From contig NZ_BAFP01000071.1 in the NCBI RefSeq assembly GCF_000308455.1, positions 62,001 to 126,000 of the forward strand: DNA of 64,000 nt. Reading direction: 5' to 3'. A model generated the notes under the pieces. It worked only from the letters and a program-made list of their open reading frames with translations, searched no databases and was not told the origin of the DNA. The translations under genes and the position numbers were made by a program. Below, one piece after another: positions 42,801 to 50,853 of the stretch. Source of the DNA: Nocardia abscessus NBRC 100374 (GTDB lineage Bacteria > Actinomycetota > Actinomycetes > Mycobacteriales > Mycobacteriaceae). Position 1 is the stretch's first letter. Every line of letters begins with the position of its first letter.

Positions 42801-43169
42801 GCGAGGTTGTCGGGTTTTCACGAGGAGTGCGAGCGCACGGCTCGGCGCACCCTCGGGGCGCAGGGCTTCGATGCGGCGCTTCGACGAGGCCGAGCGATGG
42901 ACATCGGCGCTGCCATGACGTTCGCCCTCGGGAACCGCCCCACCGACACGCCGCCCTCAGGTGCGTCCGCGCAGCTGACCAAGCGTGAGCGGCAGGTCGC
43001 CGACCTCGTCGCCCAAGGACTCAGCAACAAGCAGATATCCGCCAGATTGGTGATCTCGCAGCGCACTGCCCAAGGCCACGTCGAGCACATCCTGACCAAA
43101 CTCGGCTTCACCTCGCGCGCCCAGATCGCGGCCTGGGTTGCGGTGGGTGCCGATCGAGAAAATCCCTGA
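39834..43169 (+). CDS. pknK: PknK-like Ser/Thr kinase with AP-ATPase and LuxR DNA-binding domain
   Basis: 1111 residues, about the length of M. tuberculosis PknK. Kinase domain about 38-300: glycine loop IGRGGFGVVYR, Lys68, HRDVKPGN with catalytic Asp162, DFG at 180, APE at 205-207. ATPase domain: Walker A GIGGVGKT at 372-379, Walker B ALLVVDNCEQ. A TPR-like helical region follows, and the LuxR helix-turn-helix (LTKRERQVADLVAQGLSNKQISARLVIS) is near 1045-1100. It is expected to phosphorylate proteins and act as an ATP-dependent transcription regulator. The GTG start with GAGAGG three bases upstream is uncertain. Orthology versus one of several paralogues is not settled. Confidence 0.92.
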   Translation: MHCLVSGTDAGSRVTGDDPSHTRRAVSTPITAELDAAGFEDAVQIGRGGFGVVYRCWQPELDRTVAVKVLTADLDADNQARFLREQRAMGRLTGHPNITTVLEVGATAGGHPFLVMPYHALDSLDAWIRTHGSLTVENVLVIGVKIAGALAGAHRLGIVHRDVKPGNILLTEYGEPTLTDFGIAHIAGGFETASGMVTGSSAFIAPEVLEGNPPTPAADVYGLAATLFCALTGHAAFERRSGENVVTQFLRIASQPVPDLRQGGIPEDVAALVETAMSRDSHERPTAEEFGQAIRRIQQRHGFPVGAMALRTASDPEGADKVPARGHRPPDLAADASGGNLPLELTSFINRRAELAEVRNLLSTSRLVTLTGIGGVGKTRLALHAASRARRDFADGVWLVELADVSDASLLVDMVAATLGLRDESATPLLDALVAFLNPRQALLVVDNCEQVVDAVAELTGTVLRTCSDVRILLTSRESLNIAGEAVLRVPPLAVPDPDHEPTLRALPSFDAVTLFTDRAAAAVPGFAVDEGNKTAVARICARLDGLPLAIELAAARLRSLSPQQILTRLTDRYALLTRGSRGAPSRQQTLRWCMDWSYELCTRAEQRLWARLSVFAGTFELDAAEQVCGADPIEDPEPDAAGRTLLDVLSSLVDKSILVRQDSDTVVLFRMLETLRDYGREKLRASGEYAQLRRRHRDWYHHLALEAEDQWISHRQPDWIARLEREQPNLREALEAFLAEDTEEAATAGLRTAAALFEFWAVRGLFGEGRSWLDRVLAHPAARSVPDRVKALRVGSQLVVGQSDFHSAAALMLEARALDEKAGTSATHIEIAYGSGALALARGDPARASSALERAIELLGAHEPGTLLVSALTSLGLSCEMCGDVARAVECYRDVLAITEARGESLGRSVALRGIGVAAWRQGDRETGRRMLEEALRVNRQVNSPVIAALVLEAMAWIVADEGGAERAAVLMGAAQGLWPADGFTTVFARLSGFHEECERTARRTLGAQGFDAALRRGRAMDIGAAMTFALGNRPTDTPPSGASAQLTKRERQVADLVAQGLSNKQISARLVISQRTAQGHVEHILTKLGFTSRAQIAAWVAVGADRENP

Positions 43170-43200
43170 CCGGGTGACTCGGATGACTCGGACGAGCCGA

Positions 43201-44121
43201 TCAGGTTCGGCCGATTCCGTTGAGCGCCTTGTCGAGCGCTGTCATCCGGGCTCGGGCGAAGGCGCGTGCGACGGGCGTGCGATGCTCGATCAGGTCGAAG
43301 CCGTGGTAGCCGCCGCGCACTTCGTGCACGGTGCACGGGACACCCGCCTCGCGCAGCCGGTCGGCATAGAGGATGTTCTCGTCGTAGAACAGATCGTTGG
43401 TGCCGACGCCGATCCAGGCCGGCGCTGCCGCTGAGAGATCCTCGTAGCGGGCCGGCGCGGCCAACGGCGGTACCGCGTCGGTGGCGTCCCGGCCGAGGTA
43501 GGCGCGCCATCCCAAGCGGTTGTTCCGCTGGCTCCACATGCGCAGGCTTCCCGGCGCGATATCGGTGCGTGCCGTGGTCCGGTCGTCGAGCATCGGGTAG
43601 GACAGCGCCTGGAATACCGGGCGGACCTCGGCACGCTCGACGGACAGCAGCGCCAGGGCGGCGGCCAGACCCCCGCCTGCGCTCTCCCCGGCGATCGCCA
43701 CGCGTTCGGGGTCGACGTCGGGTTGCCGGGCGAGCCAGCGCAGCGCGGCGTAGCAGTCTTCGAGGGGCGCCGGATACGGATATCGCGGTGCCAGACGGTA
43801 TTCCACCGATGCGGCGACGGCGCCGAGCTGCCCCGCCGCGTGGCGGCAGAAGCGATCACCGAGCGCGGCCGAGCCGATGACGTATCCGCCGCCGTGAATG
43901 AACAGCACCGCGGGCGCGGGTCGCGCAGCCTGCTGCGGCCGGAACACGCGCACGGAAACATTCGCGTCGATCTGCACGATCGTTCCACCCGAGGGACGGC
44001 TGTTCCCCGCGAGGCGGGTCAGCCGCCTGGAAAGGGCGAGCGCGCGTGGACCGCCAACGGAACGGGGCAGGAAGCGAGCCATTCGCAAGTCGGGGTGGAA
44101 TGCGTGCTCGGCAGGCATCAT
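43201..44121 (-). CDS. alpha/beta hydrolase, hormone-sensitive-lipase family esterase
   Basis: 306 residues. HGGGY at 76-80 forms the oxyanion hole, nucleophile Ser147 is in GESAGG, Asp in VGTNDLF and His in GGYHGF complete the triad. Intracellular carboxylesterase or lipase-like enzyme; no signal peptide. It is convergent with the kinase gene and could be the last gene of a leftward unit after the flavin oxidoreductase (gap 109 bases). Confidence 0.94.
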   Translation of the reverse strand: MMPAEHAFHPDLRMARFLPRSVGGPRALALSRRLTRLAGNSRPSGGTIVQIDANVSVRVFRPQQAARPAPAVLFIHGGGYVIGSAALGDRFCRHAAGQLGAVAASVEYRLAPRYPYPAPLEDCYAALRWLARQPDVDPERVAIAGESAGGGLAAALALLSVERAEVRPVFQALSYPMLDDRTTARTDIAPGSLRMWSQRNNRLGWRAYLGRDATDAVPPLAAPARYEDLSAAAPAWIGVGTNDLFYDENILYADRLREAGVPCTVHEVRGGYHGFDLIEHRTPVARAFARARMTALDKALNGIGRT

Positions 44122-44230
44122 CGATCGTCCGTTCTGTCCGGGCCGGCGGCGGTCGCGTCAGCCGACCGCGGCCGAGGCGCGGAGGGCGCGACGACGCCGC
44201 CGTCGACGAGCAGGTGTGCCGGTACCGCGC

Positions 44231-45217
44231 TCACAGCTGTGGCATGACCTCGGCGGCGAAAAGCTCCATCGTCGCGGCGGCCTGTTTCGCGCCCGTCATG
44301 AAGACGAAAGACGAGATGCCTTGCTGCGCTCGCGCACCCAGCCGGTCCACCAGCATGGCGGGCGTCCCGATGTAACCGTCGTCGACTCCGAACGCCTCCG
44401 CGGCGAAGCGGTGCCGGATTCGCGAGCGCAGTTCAGGGAGGTCACGCTCGTGCGGGGCCACCGCCAGGACGGCCTGATGCGATCTGCGGATATGGCCCGG
44501 ATCCCGGCCGACGCGTGCGCATTCCGTCTCGAGCACGCCGGTGAGCGCCGCCCAGTCGCGCAGCCCATAGGTGGGGACGTTCCAGACGTCGGCATAGCGA
44601 GCGACCAGGGGGAGGGTGTATTTCGGCCCCGCGCCTCCGATGTGGATCGGCGGACGCGGCTGTTGCATCGGTCGCGGCCGGTTGGGCATGTCGCTCACCT
44701 GGTAGTGGCGGCCCTGGAACGAGGTGCGCTCGGAGGCGAACATGCGGGTGATGATCTCGAGCGCTTCACCGAGCCGCTCCGATCGCTCCGCCGCCGACCC
44801 CCACGGCAAGCCCGCCTGCCGGTGCTCCGCTGGGATCGAACCGCTGCCCAGCCCGAATTCGAGCCGACCCCGGGAGATCACATCGAGTGTGGTGGCCATG
44901 CGCCCGAGCAGCACGGGGTGCCGGAAGTTGTTGCACAGGACCAGAGTTCCGACACGCAGCGTCGTGGTTTCGGCGAGCAGTGCGGTGGCTGTGGTCCACG
45001 CCTCGAGCGCCGGGTGGTCGGGGAGCCCGGGAGCGTAGAGGTGGTCGAACAACCACAATGTGTCGAAGCCGGTGCGCTCGGCCGTTCGCGCGAGGCCCGA
45101 CAACGTCTCGTAGTCCGCGACGATCTGGGGAACGTAGATCCCGAACTCCAGACCGCCGGAAGTTCTGCCCCTCCTGTGCGGCGTAACCGGATCAGGGCGC
45201 GGCATGTCCGTCGTCAC
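44231..45217 (-). CDS. LLM class F420-dependent oxidoreductase
   Basis: 328 residues, luciferase-like barrel: LEFGIYVPQIVADYETL, LWLFDHLYAPG, TTLRVGTLVLCNNFRHP, GRLEFGLGSGSIPAEH and PRPPIHIGGAGPKYTLPLVARYADVWN, the usual F420-binding arrangement. Substrate unknown. It is not close to the other family member at 34119. A perfect 20-base palindrome lies 48 bases upstream. Confidence 0.92.
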   Translation of the reverse strand: MTTDMPRPDPVTPHRRGRTSGGLEFGIYVPQIVADYETLSGLARTAERTGFDTLWLFDHLYAPGLPDHPALEAWTTATALLAETTTLRVGTLVLCNNFRHPVLLGRMATTLDVISRGRLEFGLGSGSIPAEHRQAGLPWGSAAERSERLGEALEIITRMFASERTSFQGRHYQVSDMPNRPRPMQQPRPPIHIGGAGPKYTLPLVARYADVWNVPTYGLRDWAALTGVLETECARVGRDPGHIRRSHQAVLAVAPHERDLPELRSRIRHRFAAEAFGVDDGYIGTPAMLVDRLGARAQQGISSFVFMTGAKQAAATMELFAAEVMPQL

Positions 45218-45264
45218 CCGACCACCTCCGAGGGATTGCGACTTTCGGCTACAGATCCGGCAGC

Positions 45265-45284
45265 ACCGGACATATATGTCCGGT
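45265..45284. promoter_or_regulatory. perfect 20-base palindrome ACCGGACATATATGTCCGGT
   Basis: Fully symmetric with a TATA centre, 48 bases upstream of the flavin oxidoreductase ATG and 49 bases downstream of the cold-shock gene stop (45333). Strong candidate operator of a dimeric repressor (TetR or MarR type). No such regulator gene is adjacent. Confidence 0.65.
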
Positions 45285-45332
45285 TATATCACTGCAGGGT
45301 AGCGGCCGAGGTCGGTCCCGCGAGATCTCGGC

Positions 45333-45635
45333 TCACGCCTGATCATCGAGCTGGGTCGCTCGAGCGTCCGGAAGGAGGGGGCGCACCGCTGTGGCTTCGG
45401 GCCCCCGCTTGCGCATGGTGGCGCGGAAAAGAACGGGTTGGCCCGCCATCAGTGACTTGTATCCGGTGGTCTCGATACTGGTGTACTCGACGAAGACCGG
45501 CACGGGGTGGTCGGCTGGCTGAAGGAATCCGAAGCCCTTCTCGATGTTGAACCAGACCACCGTGCCGCGGCGCCAGAAATCCGCCGCGGTGCGGTGCTCG
45601 GGCTGATCGGTCACGGGGCGATGGGGCCGGGTCAC
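45333..45635 (-). CDS. cold-shock-domain protein
   Basis: 100 residues from the GTG at 45635. The domain is GTVVWFNIEKGFGFLQPADHPVPVFVEYTSIETTGYKSL, with RNP1 (KGFGFL) intact and RNP2 changed to VPVFVEY from the usual DVFVHF, followed by FRATMRKRGPEATAVRPL. It is a single-strand nucleic-acid binding protein. GTG 45635 overlaps the stop of a small upstream frame (GTGA), favouring it over an ATG at 45683 that would overlap that frame by 52 bases. Either start keeps the whole domain. Confidence 0.8.
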   Translation of the reverse strand: MTRPHRPVTDQPEHRTAADFWRRGTVVWFNIEKGFGFLQPADHPVPVFVEYTSIETTGYKSLMAGQPVLFRATMRKRGPEATAVRPLLPDARATQLDDQA

Positions 45636-45790
45636 GCGGCGCTGCGGCGCGTCGGATCGGAATGCATGATCCGGTTCCACCAAGCGTCCAGGGGGCTTGG
45701 GTCCGGCCAGACAACCGCTGCTTCGGGCGAAACCCCGGCTGCGGCCTCGGCGTGTGTGAGCAGAGGGTCGCGTACTTCGGTGGATGCCAT
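45632..45790 (-). CDS. small hypothetical protein coupled to the cold-shock gene
   Basis: 52 residues, starting MASTEVRDPLLTHAEAAAGV and containing SPLDAWWNRIMHSDPTRRSAA at its C-terminus. The ATG at 45790 has GGAGA 8-10 bases upstream; an ATG at 45805 is the alternative. Its TGA overlaps the GTG of the cold-shock gene. No family recognised. Support comes from the ribosome-binding sequence and overlap only. Confidence 0.45.
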   Translation of the reverse strand: MASTEVRDPLLTHAEAAAGVSPEAAVVWPDPSPLDAWWNRIMHSDPTRRSAA

Positions 45791-45904
45791 GATCGGGTTC
45801 TCCATCAGGTGTTCCGTAGCTCGAGAATAACCTCTGTGCGGCGATGTCCTACGCGTTCCGGAGCGGGCCCGGGACTCCGAGCCCGCCCGGTCGGCGCGGC
45901 CGGG

Positions 45905-46324
45905 TCAGACGTCGATCGCTTTGTGCCCGTTGCCGCGACCGATCTCGATCTTGCGCGGCTTGGCTTTCTCCGCGACGGGAATCGTCAGGCGGAGGACACC
46001 GTCGGTGTAGTCGGCGCGGATATTGTCGGTGTCGAGGTTCTCGCCCAGGAACAGCTGGCGGCTGAACACGCCGCGGGAACGTTCCGCGGCGATCATCTCG
46101 CGGCCCGCGTCGAGTTCCGGACGACGCGCACGCACGGTCACCACATTTCGCTCGATGTCCAGGTCCAGGGACTCGGGGTCGATTCCGGGCAGATCGAACT
46201 CGACGACGAACTCCTCGCCCGCGCGCCAGGCATCCATCGGCATCACCGCTGGATGTGCCTTCGTGCCGAACACCTGCTGCGTCAGACGGTCCAGATCGCG
46301 GAACGGATCGGTGCGCATCAGCAT
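45905..46324 (-). CDS. Hsp20/alpha-crystallin family small heat-shock protein
   Basis: 139 residues. Short N-terminus [20 protein letters not shown], alpha-crystallin domain from about residue 33 ([38 protein letters not shown], cited as landmark) and the C-terminal [25 protein letters not shown] with the I-x-V anchoring strand. ATP-independent holdase chaperone. ATG 46324 follows GGAGGTGG. It is divergent from an HspR-like repressor gene, with a HAIR-like operator in the 145-base gap. Confidence 0.96.
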   Translation of the reverse strand: MLMRTDPFRDLDRLTQQVFGTKAHPAVMPMDAWRAGEEFVVEFDLPGIDPESLDLDIERNVVTVRARRPELDAGREMIAAERSRGVFSRQLFLGENLDTDNIRADYTDGVLRLTIPVAEKAKPRKIEIGRGNGHKAIDV

Positions 46325-46413
46325 GGTCGCCACCTCCACCTCACTCCATTCTTTGTAGTAGGGGCCAGATAACCTCTGTCACCTGGTACAGATTTTTTAT
46401 AGCATCGAGAGAA

Positions 46414-46434
46414 GTTGAGCGCAAGGCGCTAAAC
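46414..46434. promoter_or_regulatory. HAIR-like HspR operator
   Basis: GTTGAGCGC-aag-GCGCTAAAC inverted repeat with one mismatch. It contains TTGAG-N9-CTAAA, one base from the HAIR core TTGAG-N9-CTCAA bound by HspR. It lies 35 bases before the MerR-type gene and 90 bases from the hsp20 start. Confidence 0.6.
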
Positions 46435-46469
46435 TAGGAAATCTGTTGGACGACGCGAAGTGAGGATGG

Positions 46470-46823
46470 ATGGCGCAGGAGAGGGGCGACTCGGGGCATC
46501 TGCCCGATCCCGGCCAGGCCGTGTACGGGATCTCGGTGGCGGCCGGACTGGCGGGAATCGGCGTGCAGACGCTCAGACTGTACGAGCGCCACGGGTTGCT
46601 TACTCCCGCGCGCAGCGACGGGGGCACCCGCCGCTACAGCGGCGACGATCTGGCCCGCCTGCGGCGGATCACCGACTTGGTCGCCACCGGCGTGAACCTG
46701 GCAGGCATCCGCCGCATTCTCGACTTGGAGGATGCCAATGCCGACCTGCACGCCGACAACAACCGATTGCATGCCGACAACGTCCGTTTACGAGACGCGC
46801 AGGACAGCCCGTCGGAGTTGTAG
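46470..46823 (+). CDS. MerR family HspR-like heat-shock repressor
   Basis: 117 residues. MerR helix-turn-helix: YGISVAAGLAGIGVQTLRLYERHGLLTP, then GGTRRYSGDDLARLRRITDLVATGVNLAGI, cited as landmarks. The C-terminal helix LEDANADLHADNNRLHADNVRLRD is a heptad-like dimer helix. It pairs with the divergent hsp20, and genes of this type autoregulate through HAIR sites. ATG 46470 is preceded by GAAGTGAGGATGG. It ends 9 bases from the convergent RsbW-like gene. Confidence 0.92.
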   Translation: MAQERGDSGHLPDPGQAVYGISVAAGLAGIGVQTLRLYERHGLLTPARSDGGTRRYSGDDLARLRRITDLVATGVNLAGIRRILDLEDANADLHADNNRLHADNVRLRDAQDSPSEL

Positions 46824-46832
46824 GTCCGCCGA

Positions 46833-47252
46833 TCACTCCGTGAAGCGTGTGCGCAGATCCACGACCGTGCCGGAATCGCCGGTGATGACGCTGACCTCTG
46901 GAATGAGCGCGCGAATCAGCGGCATGCCGCGCCCGCGCATCGAATCGGCTTGCGGATCGGGTGGTTTCCATCGCCCGCTGTCGGCAATGGTCACCCGGAG
47001 TTCGTCTCCGCTGATCGACGCCCGCAAACGGACCACGCCCCCGTTCCCGCGATGACCGTGCTCGACGGCATTGGTACACGCCTCGCCGACGGCGAGCAGC
47101 ACGTCGTAGGCCGGACCCGTCGCCATTCCGGAGTCGGTGAGCCATTCCTGGAGCGCGTGCCGGACGGTTGCCAATTGGACGGCCTCGGCAGGGAAATCCA
47201 ACTCCAGCGGCGTCAGGGCGCTGGGTAGCGGGACCCGGTCGCCCGCGCTCAC
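46833..47252 (-). CDS. RsbW-like anti-sigma factor/ATP-binding protein
   Basis: 139 residues with the HATPase_c_2 fold: N-box GEACTNAVEHGH, G1-like IADSGRWKPP and G2-like GRGMPLIRAL. Such proteins bind and often phosphorylate anti-sigma antagonists or sequester stress sigma factors. No sigma factor or antagonist gene is adjacent. A response regulator, a histidine kinase and a PP2C phosphatase lie upstream on the same strand after a 333-base gap, suggesting one stress-signalling set. Confidence 0.88.
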   Translation of the reverse strand: MSAGDRVPLPSALTPLELDFPAEAVQLATVRHALQEWLTDSGMATGPAYDVLLAVGEACTNAVEHGHRGNGGVVRLRASISGDELRVTIADSGRWKPPDPQADSMRGRGMPLIRALIPEVSVITGDSGTVVDLRTRFTE

Positions 47253-47585
47253 GAGCGCGTACCAGCCGCCGTAGTCGTGCGTCTCTCGCGGCCCGCGCTT
47301 CTCGTCGTCGTGCCGTCCCTAGGGCGTCGATGCGCCGTCACCTCGTTACCTCCCTGTCGGGGATCGGTGCGCTGTATCCGCGCCACGACGAGCACGCGGG
47401 CCGTCGTCGGGCTCGGCTGCCGTGTTCGCCGTGCGTGTGCCATGCTCCCCGAAGCTATACCCAGTCGATCAACCGGCATTCACTTCCGCGGTTCCGCTCG
47501 TGGCAACCCCGCCCCGCCCCGCGTGCGGCGATCCCGTAAAGCGCTGTGCCGCAGTCGCGACGACGCGGTGTCGGGCCTGCGGACG
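47253..47585. other. 333-base gap, promoter region of the RsbW-like gene
   Basis: No convincing coding sequence; short plus-strand frames here are antisense-like. A GGGTAT hexamer on the minus strand near 47459 resembles a stress-sigma -10 box, but I find no matching GTTT box at correct spacing. Confidence 0.5.
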
Positions 47586-48032
47586 CTACTGGCTCTGACG
47601 GGGGAGCCGGACGACCTGGACGAAGAAATCGTCGATCTGCTTGATGGCGGCGACGAACTGGTCGAGGTCGACCGGTTTGGTGACGTAGGCGTTGGCGTGC
47701 AGCCGGTAGCTGCGCAGTATGTCCTCTTCGGCCGCGGAAGTGGTCAGCACCACGACCGGAATGTGCGACAGATCGGGATCGGCCTTGATCTTCTCCAGCA
47801 CCTGCCTGCCGTCGTACTTGGGCAGGTTGAGGTCGAGCAGGATCAGGTCCGGTTGGGGCGCGTCCGCGTGCGCCCCTTGGCGGTAGAGGAAGTCGAGGGC
47901 CTCCTCGCCGTCCCGGGCCACGTGCAGGTTGTTACCGATCTTGTTGTCCTCGAAGGCCTCTCGCGTCATCAGCTCGTCGCCCGGGTCGTCTTCGACGAGC
48001 AGGATGTCGATGGGCCGGCCGGGATTGGTCAT
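47586..48032 (-). CDS. single-domain response regulator (Rcp1-like)
   Basis: 148 residues, receiver domain only: acidic pair in LLVEDDPGD, phospho-acceptor Asp in LILLDLNLPKYDG, VLTTSAAEED and Lys in YVTKPVD. The long loop FLYRQGAHADAPQPD marks the Rcp1 type that partners phytochrome-like or CHASE3 kinases. Its ATG overlaps the kinase stop, so the pair is co-translated. Confidence 0.95.
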   Translation of the reverse strand: MTNPGRPIDILLVEDDPGDELMTREAFEDNKIGNNLHVARDGEEALDFLYRQGAHADAPQPDLILLDLNLPKYDGRQVLEKIKADPDLSHIPVVVLTTSAAEEDILRSYRLHANAYVTKPVDLDQFVAAIKQIDDFFVQVVRLPRQSQ

Positions 48033-49654
48033 GCGGTGACTCCTTCGTGAGCGGGGGCGTCGGCGGTACGGGCGGCGCTGTCGGCATCGGCGGCGCGCAG
48101 CGTGAAGCAGAAGCGGGTGCCCGCGGTGTACTCGGTGTCGATCCAGATCCGGCCGCCGTGGTACTCCACGATCTTCTTGCAGACGGCCAGCCCGATGCCG
48201 GTTCCGCTGTACTCCTCCCGATTGTGCAGGCGCTGGAAGATCACGAACACCTTCTCGGCGAATTCGGGTGCGATCCCGATGCCGTTGTCGGAGACCGACA
48301 GCAGCCAGCCACTGCTGTGCTCGGCCTGTTCGCAGGTGATCTCGATCTCCGGGTCGCGGTCGGGTTCGCGGAACTTGACGGCGTTGCCGATCAGGTTCTG
48401 CCAGAGCATCGTCAGCAGTGTTGGATCGCCGATGATCTCGGGAAGCTCGTCCGGGCGCCGGACGAGCGCGCCGGTGTCGTCGATCGCCGCGGAGAGATTG
48501 GTCAGCGCCTTGTCCAGGGTCTGGCCGAGGCCGGTCGGGACGTTGCGGTCGGTGATCCGGCCCACGCGGGAGAAGGTGAGCAGATCGTTGATCAGCACCT
48601 GCATCCGTTTGGCGCCGTCGACGGCGAAGTCGATGTACTGCTTGCCGCGCTCGTCGAGCTGGTCGCCGTACCGCTTCTCCAGCAGCTGGCAGAACGCCGC
48701 CACCTTGCGCAGCGGCTCCTGCAGATCGTGCGAGGCGACGTAGGCGAACTGCTCCAGCTCGGTATTGGACCGGCGCAGCTCCTCGGCCTGCAAGTCCAGA
48801 TCGGTCTTCTGCTCGGCGAGCACGGCTTCCTGGGCCCGCGAGGAACTCAGCTCGGCGACGATGCGGCGGCGCATGCCCTCCACCGCGTTCGCGACGCTCG
48901 CGAGATCGGCCGGGCCGTGCGCGTCGATGTGATGATCGAAGTCGCCGCCCGCGACCCGCAACGACGCATCCGTCAGATAGCTGAGCGGGCGGGCGATCAG
49001 GCGCCGGACCAGCACGGTCAGCAGCACGCCGGTCAGCAGGAACGCGATGACCATCCCGGCCAGCACCGCGTCCCGGACCGCGCGGGTGTGCGCGAGCTGC
49101 TCTTCGTCACGCGCGATGGCCGCCGCGAGGCTGTTGTTCTGGATTTCGAAGCGCGCGCGCAGTTCGTCGAACAGCGGTTTACCGCGGGTCGGGGTGGCGG
49201 GATCGCTGCCACGGGCCGAGCCGGAAGCCAGCGCCGCGACCAGCGGCTCGGCGTACTCGGTGCGCCACCGCCACGCGGCGGCCTCCACGGCGTCGAGTTC
49301 GTCGAGCAGTGGTTGCCGGTCGGCGAGCAACTCCCGCAGGCGGGCGACCGATTGGGACTCGTCCCGGGTGCCGTCGCGGTAGGGCTGCAGAAACTGCGGG
49401 TCGGCGGTGATCCCGTAGCCGCGCAGACCGGTCTCCTGATCCACCAGTGCGCTTTGCAACCGGTAGGCCTCCGTCGCCGCGGGCATGGATTTGTCCAGCA
49501 ACCGATCGGTCACCCGGTTGGTCTGGGCGATCACCTGGGCGCCCGCCACGGTGCCGATGATCACCACCAGCACCATCGCGGCCAACACCAGCTGGAACCA
49601 GGCCTGGGCGGTCAACCGCGCGCTCAGGGGCGTCCGGCCGGTCTCGGTGGTCAT
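48029..49654 (-). CDS. CHASE3-HAMP sensor histidine kinase
   Basis: 541 residues. Membrane helix about 18-38 ([20 protein letters not shown]), CHASE3-type external domain to about 195 ([20 protein letters not shown] is typical), second helix [24 protein letters not shown], then HisKA with phospho-acceptor His in [13 protein letters not shown] and an ATPase domain ([33 protein letters not shown]). ATG 49654 overlaps the stop of the PP2C gene. Signals to the response regulator encoded next. Confidence 0.95.
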   Translation of the reverse strand: MTTETGRTPLSARLTAQAWFQLVLAAMVLVVIIGTVAGAQVIAQTNRVTDRLLDKSMPAATEAYRLQSALVDQETGLRGYGITADPQFLQPYRDGTRDESQSVARLRELLADRQPLLDELDAVEAAAWRWRTEYAEPLVAALASGSARGSDPATPTRGKPLFDELRARFEIQNNSLAAAIARDEEQLAHTRAVRDAVLAGMVIAFLLTGVLLTVLVRRLIARPLSYLTDASLRVAGGDFDHHIDAHGPADLASVANAVEGMRRRIVAELSSSRAQEAVLAEQKTDLDLQAEELRRSNTELEQFAYVASHDLQEPLRKVAAFCQLLEKRYGDQLDERGKQYIDFAVDGAKRMQVLINDLLTFSRVGRITDRNVPTGLGQTLDKALTNLSAAIDDTGALVRRPDELPEIIGDPTLLTMLWQNLIGNAVKFREPDRDPEIEITCEQAEHSSGWLLSVSDNGIGIAPEFAEKVFVIFQRLHNREEYSGTGIGLAVCKKIVEYHGGRIWIDTEYTAGTRFCFTLRAADADSAARTADAPAHEGVTA

Positions 49655-50853
49655 CGCTTTTCGTCCTGTTCTCGATCGTCGCGGTTCCACCCCAGATACA
49701 GGATCGCGACATCGTCGTCCAAACCACCCGATGCGCTCGCCAGCGACTCGACCCGTCCGATCAGCTCGTCGACGAACCAGTCGGGATCGGCGGCTCGGAC
49801 GGCGCGCGCGACCTCCATCAGGCCCTGCTCGCCGAGTCGTTCCTGGTCCGTGCCGACTCGACCCTCGAACAGCCCGTCGGTGAACACCATCAGCCCGGAG
49901 CCCAGCGGCAGGTCGAGGTCGTGGACGGGCCATTCGGCGCGTCCGGGAAGGAAGCCGAGCGCGGGCCCGCCGGGGACCTCCACCCAGGTCAGCTCGGTGG
50001 CCGAGCGCAGCAGCATCCCGGGGTGCCCGGCCCGCAATACCTGCGCGCGCCGCCGGCCGGGGTGCAACATCAGGCTCGTGACCGTCGCGAAGGTCTGCCT
50101 GCGGGTGCGTTCGGCCAGCAGGACCTGTTCGAGCAGCCGCAGCTGCCGGTCGCCGGTCACCCCGCTCAGCACCAGGGTGCGCCAGGCCAGGCGCAACGCC
50201 ACACCGGTAGCCGCCTCGTCGGGCCCGTGTCCGGACACGTCACCGATGACGGCGTGCACGGTGCCGTCCGCGTCCTGCACCACGTCATAGAAATCGCCGC
50301 CCAGCAGTGAATGCGCCCGGCCGGGACGGTAGCGCGCCACCACGTCCACTACGCGCTGTTCGCGCAGCAGTGGGGTGGGCAGCAGGCCTCGTTCCAGGCG
50401 CGCGTTCTCCTGTGCCCGCATGTTGCTCGCCTGCAACGCCGCGCTGGTGCGCTCGGCCTGCTTGCGCTGAATCGCGTAGCGCACGGCGCGCCCGAACAGT
50501 TCGGGCTCGACCCGCCCTTTGACCAGGTAGTCCTGGGCTCCCGCCGCGACCGCGGCCAAACCGGTCTGCTCCTGGTCGAGGCCGGTCATCACCACGATCG
50601 CGACCTGATCGGTGTGCTGGCGGATGCGGTCCACCGCCTCGAGCCCTTGGGCATCGGGGAGGTGCAGGTCCAGCAGCACGCAATCGGGTTCCGCCGCGGC
50701 CAGATGCTCGGCGGCCTCCGCCAGTGACCGGACCCAGTGCAGCCGCAGGCCGGGGGCGCCGTCCACGACCAGTTCCTCCACCAGCAGCGCGTCCCCGGGA
50801 TCGTCCTCGATCAGCAGCACCGAAGGTTGCTGCCACGGCCAATCCGCGTTCAC
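49651..50853 (-). CDS. response regulator with SpoIIE/PP2C phosphatase output
   Basis: 400 residues. Receiver domain 10-125 (LLIEDDPGD, CVLLDLHLPD, VVMTGL, YLVKGRV), a linker helix, and a PP2C domain: LLGGDFYDVV, IGDVSGHGPDEAATG, MVFTDGLFEGR and GLDDDVAILYL carry the metal aspartates. It should dephosphorylate an anti-sigma antagonist when its receiver is activated, as in RsbU/RsbP-type partner switching. GTG 50853 has GAGGTG three bases upstream; other GTG starts up to 34 codons earlier are possible. Confidence 0.92.
   Translation of the reverse strand: MNADWPWQQPSVLLIEDDPGDALLVEELVVDGAPGLRLHWVRSLAEAAEHLAAAEPDCVLLDLHLPDAQGLEAVDRIRQHTDQVAIVVMTGLDQEQTGLAAVAAGAQDYLVKGRVEPELFGRAVRYAIQRKQAERTSAALQASNMRAQENARLERGLLPTPLLREQRVVDVVARYRPGRAHSLLGGDFYDVVQDADGTVHAVIGDVSGHGPDEAATGVALRLAWRTLVLSGVTGDRQLRLLEQVLLAERTRRQTFATVTSLMLHPGRRRAQVLRAGHPGMLLRSATELTWVEVPGGPALGFLPGRAEWPVHDLDLPLGSGLMVFTDGLFEGRVGTDQERLGEQGLMEVARAVRAADPDWFVDELIGRVESLASASGGLDDDVAILYLGWNRDDREQDEKR

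Noticed and set aside
45827..46379. Direct repeat ATAACCTCTGT (two copies 542 bases apart) as attachment sites of a mobile element
   Set aside because: Only 11 bases, enclosing hsp20 alone with no integrase; more likely a shared promoter element.
47440..47480. Stress-sigma (SigB/SigF) promoter before the RsbW-like gene
   Set aside because: A GGGTAT box is present but no GTTT-like -35 box at 14-17 bases was found.
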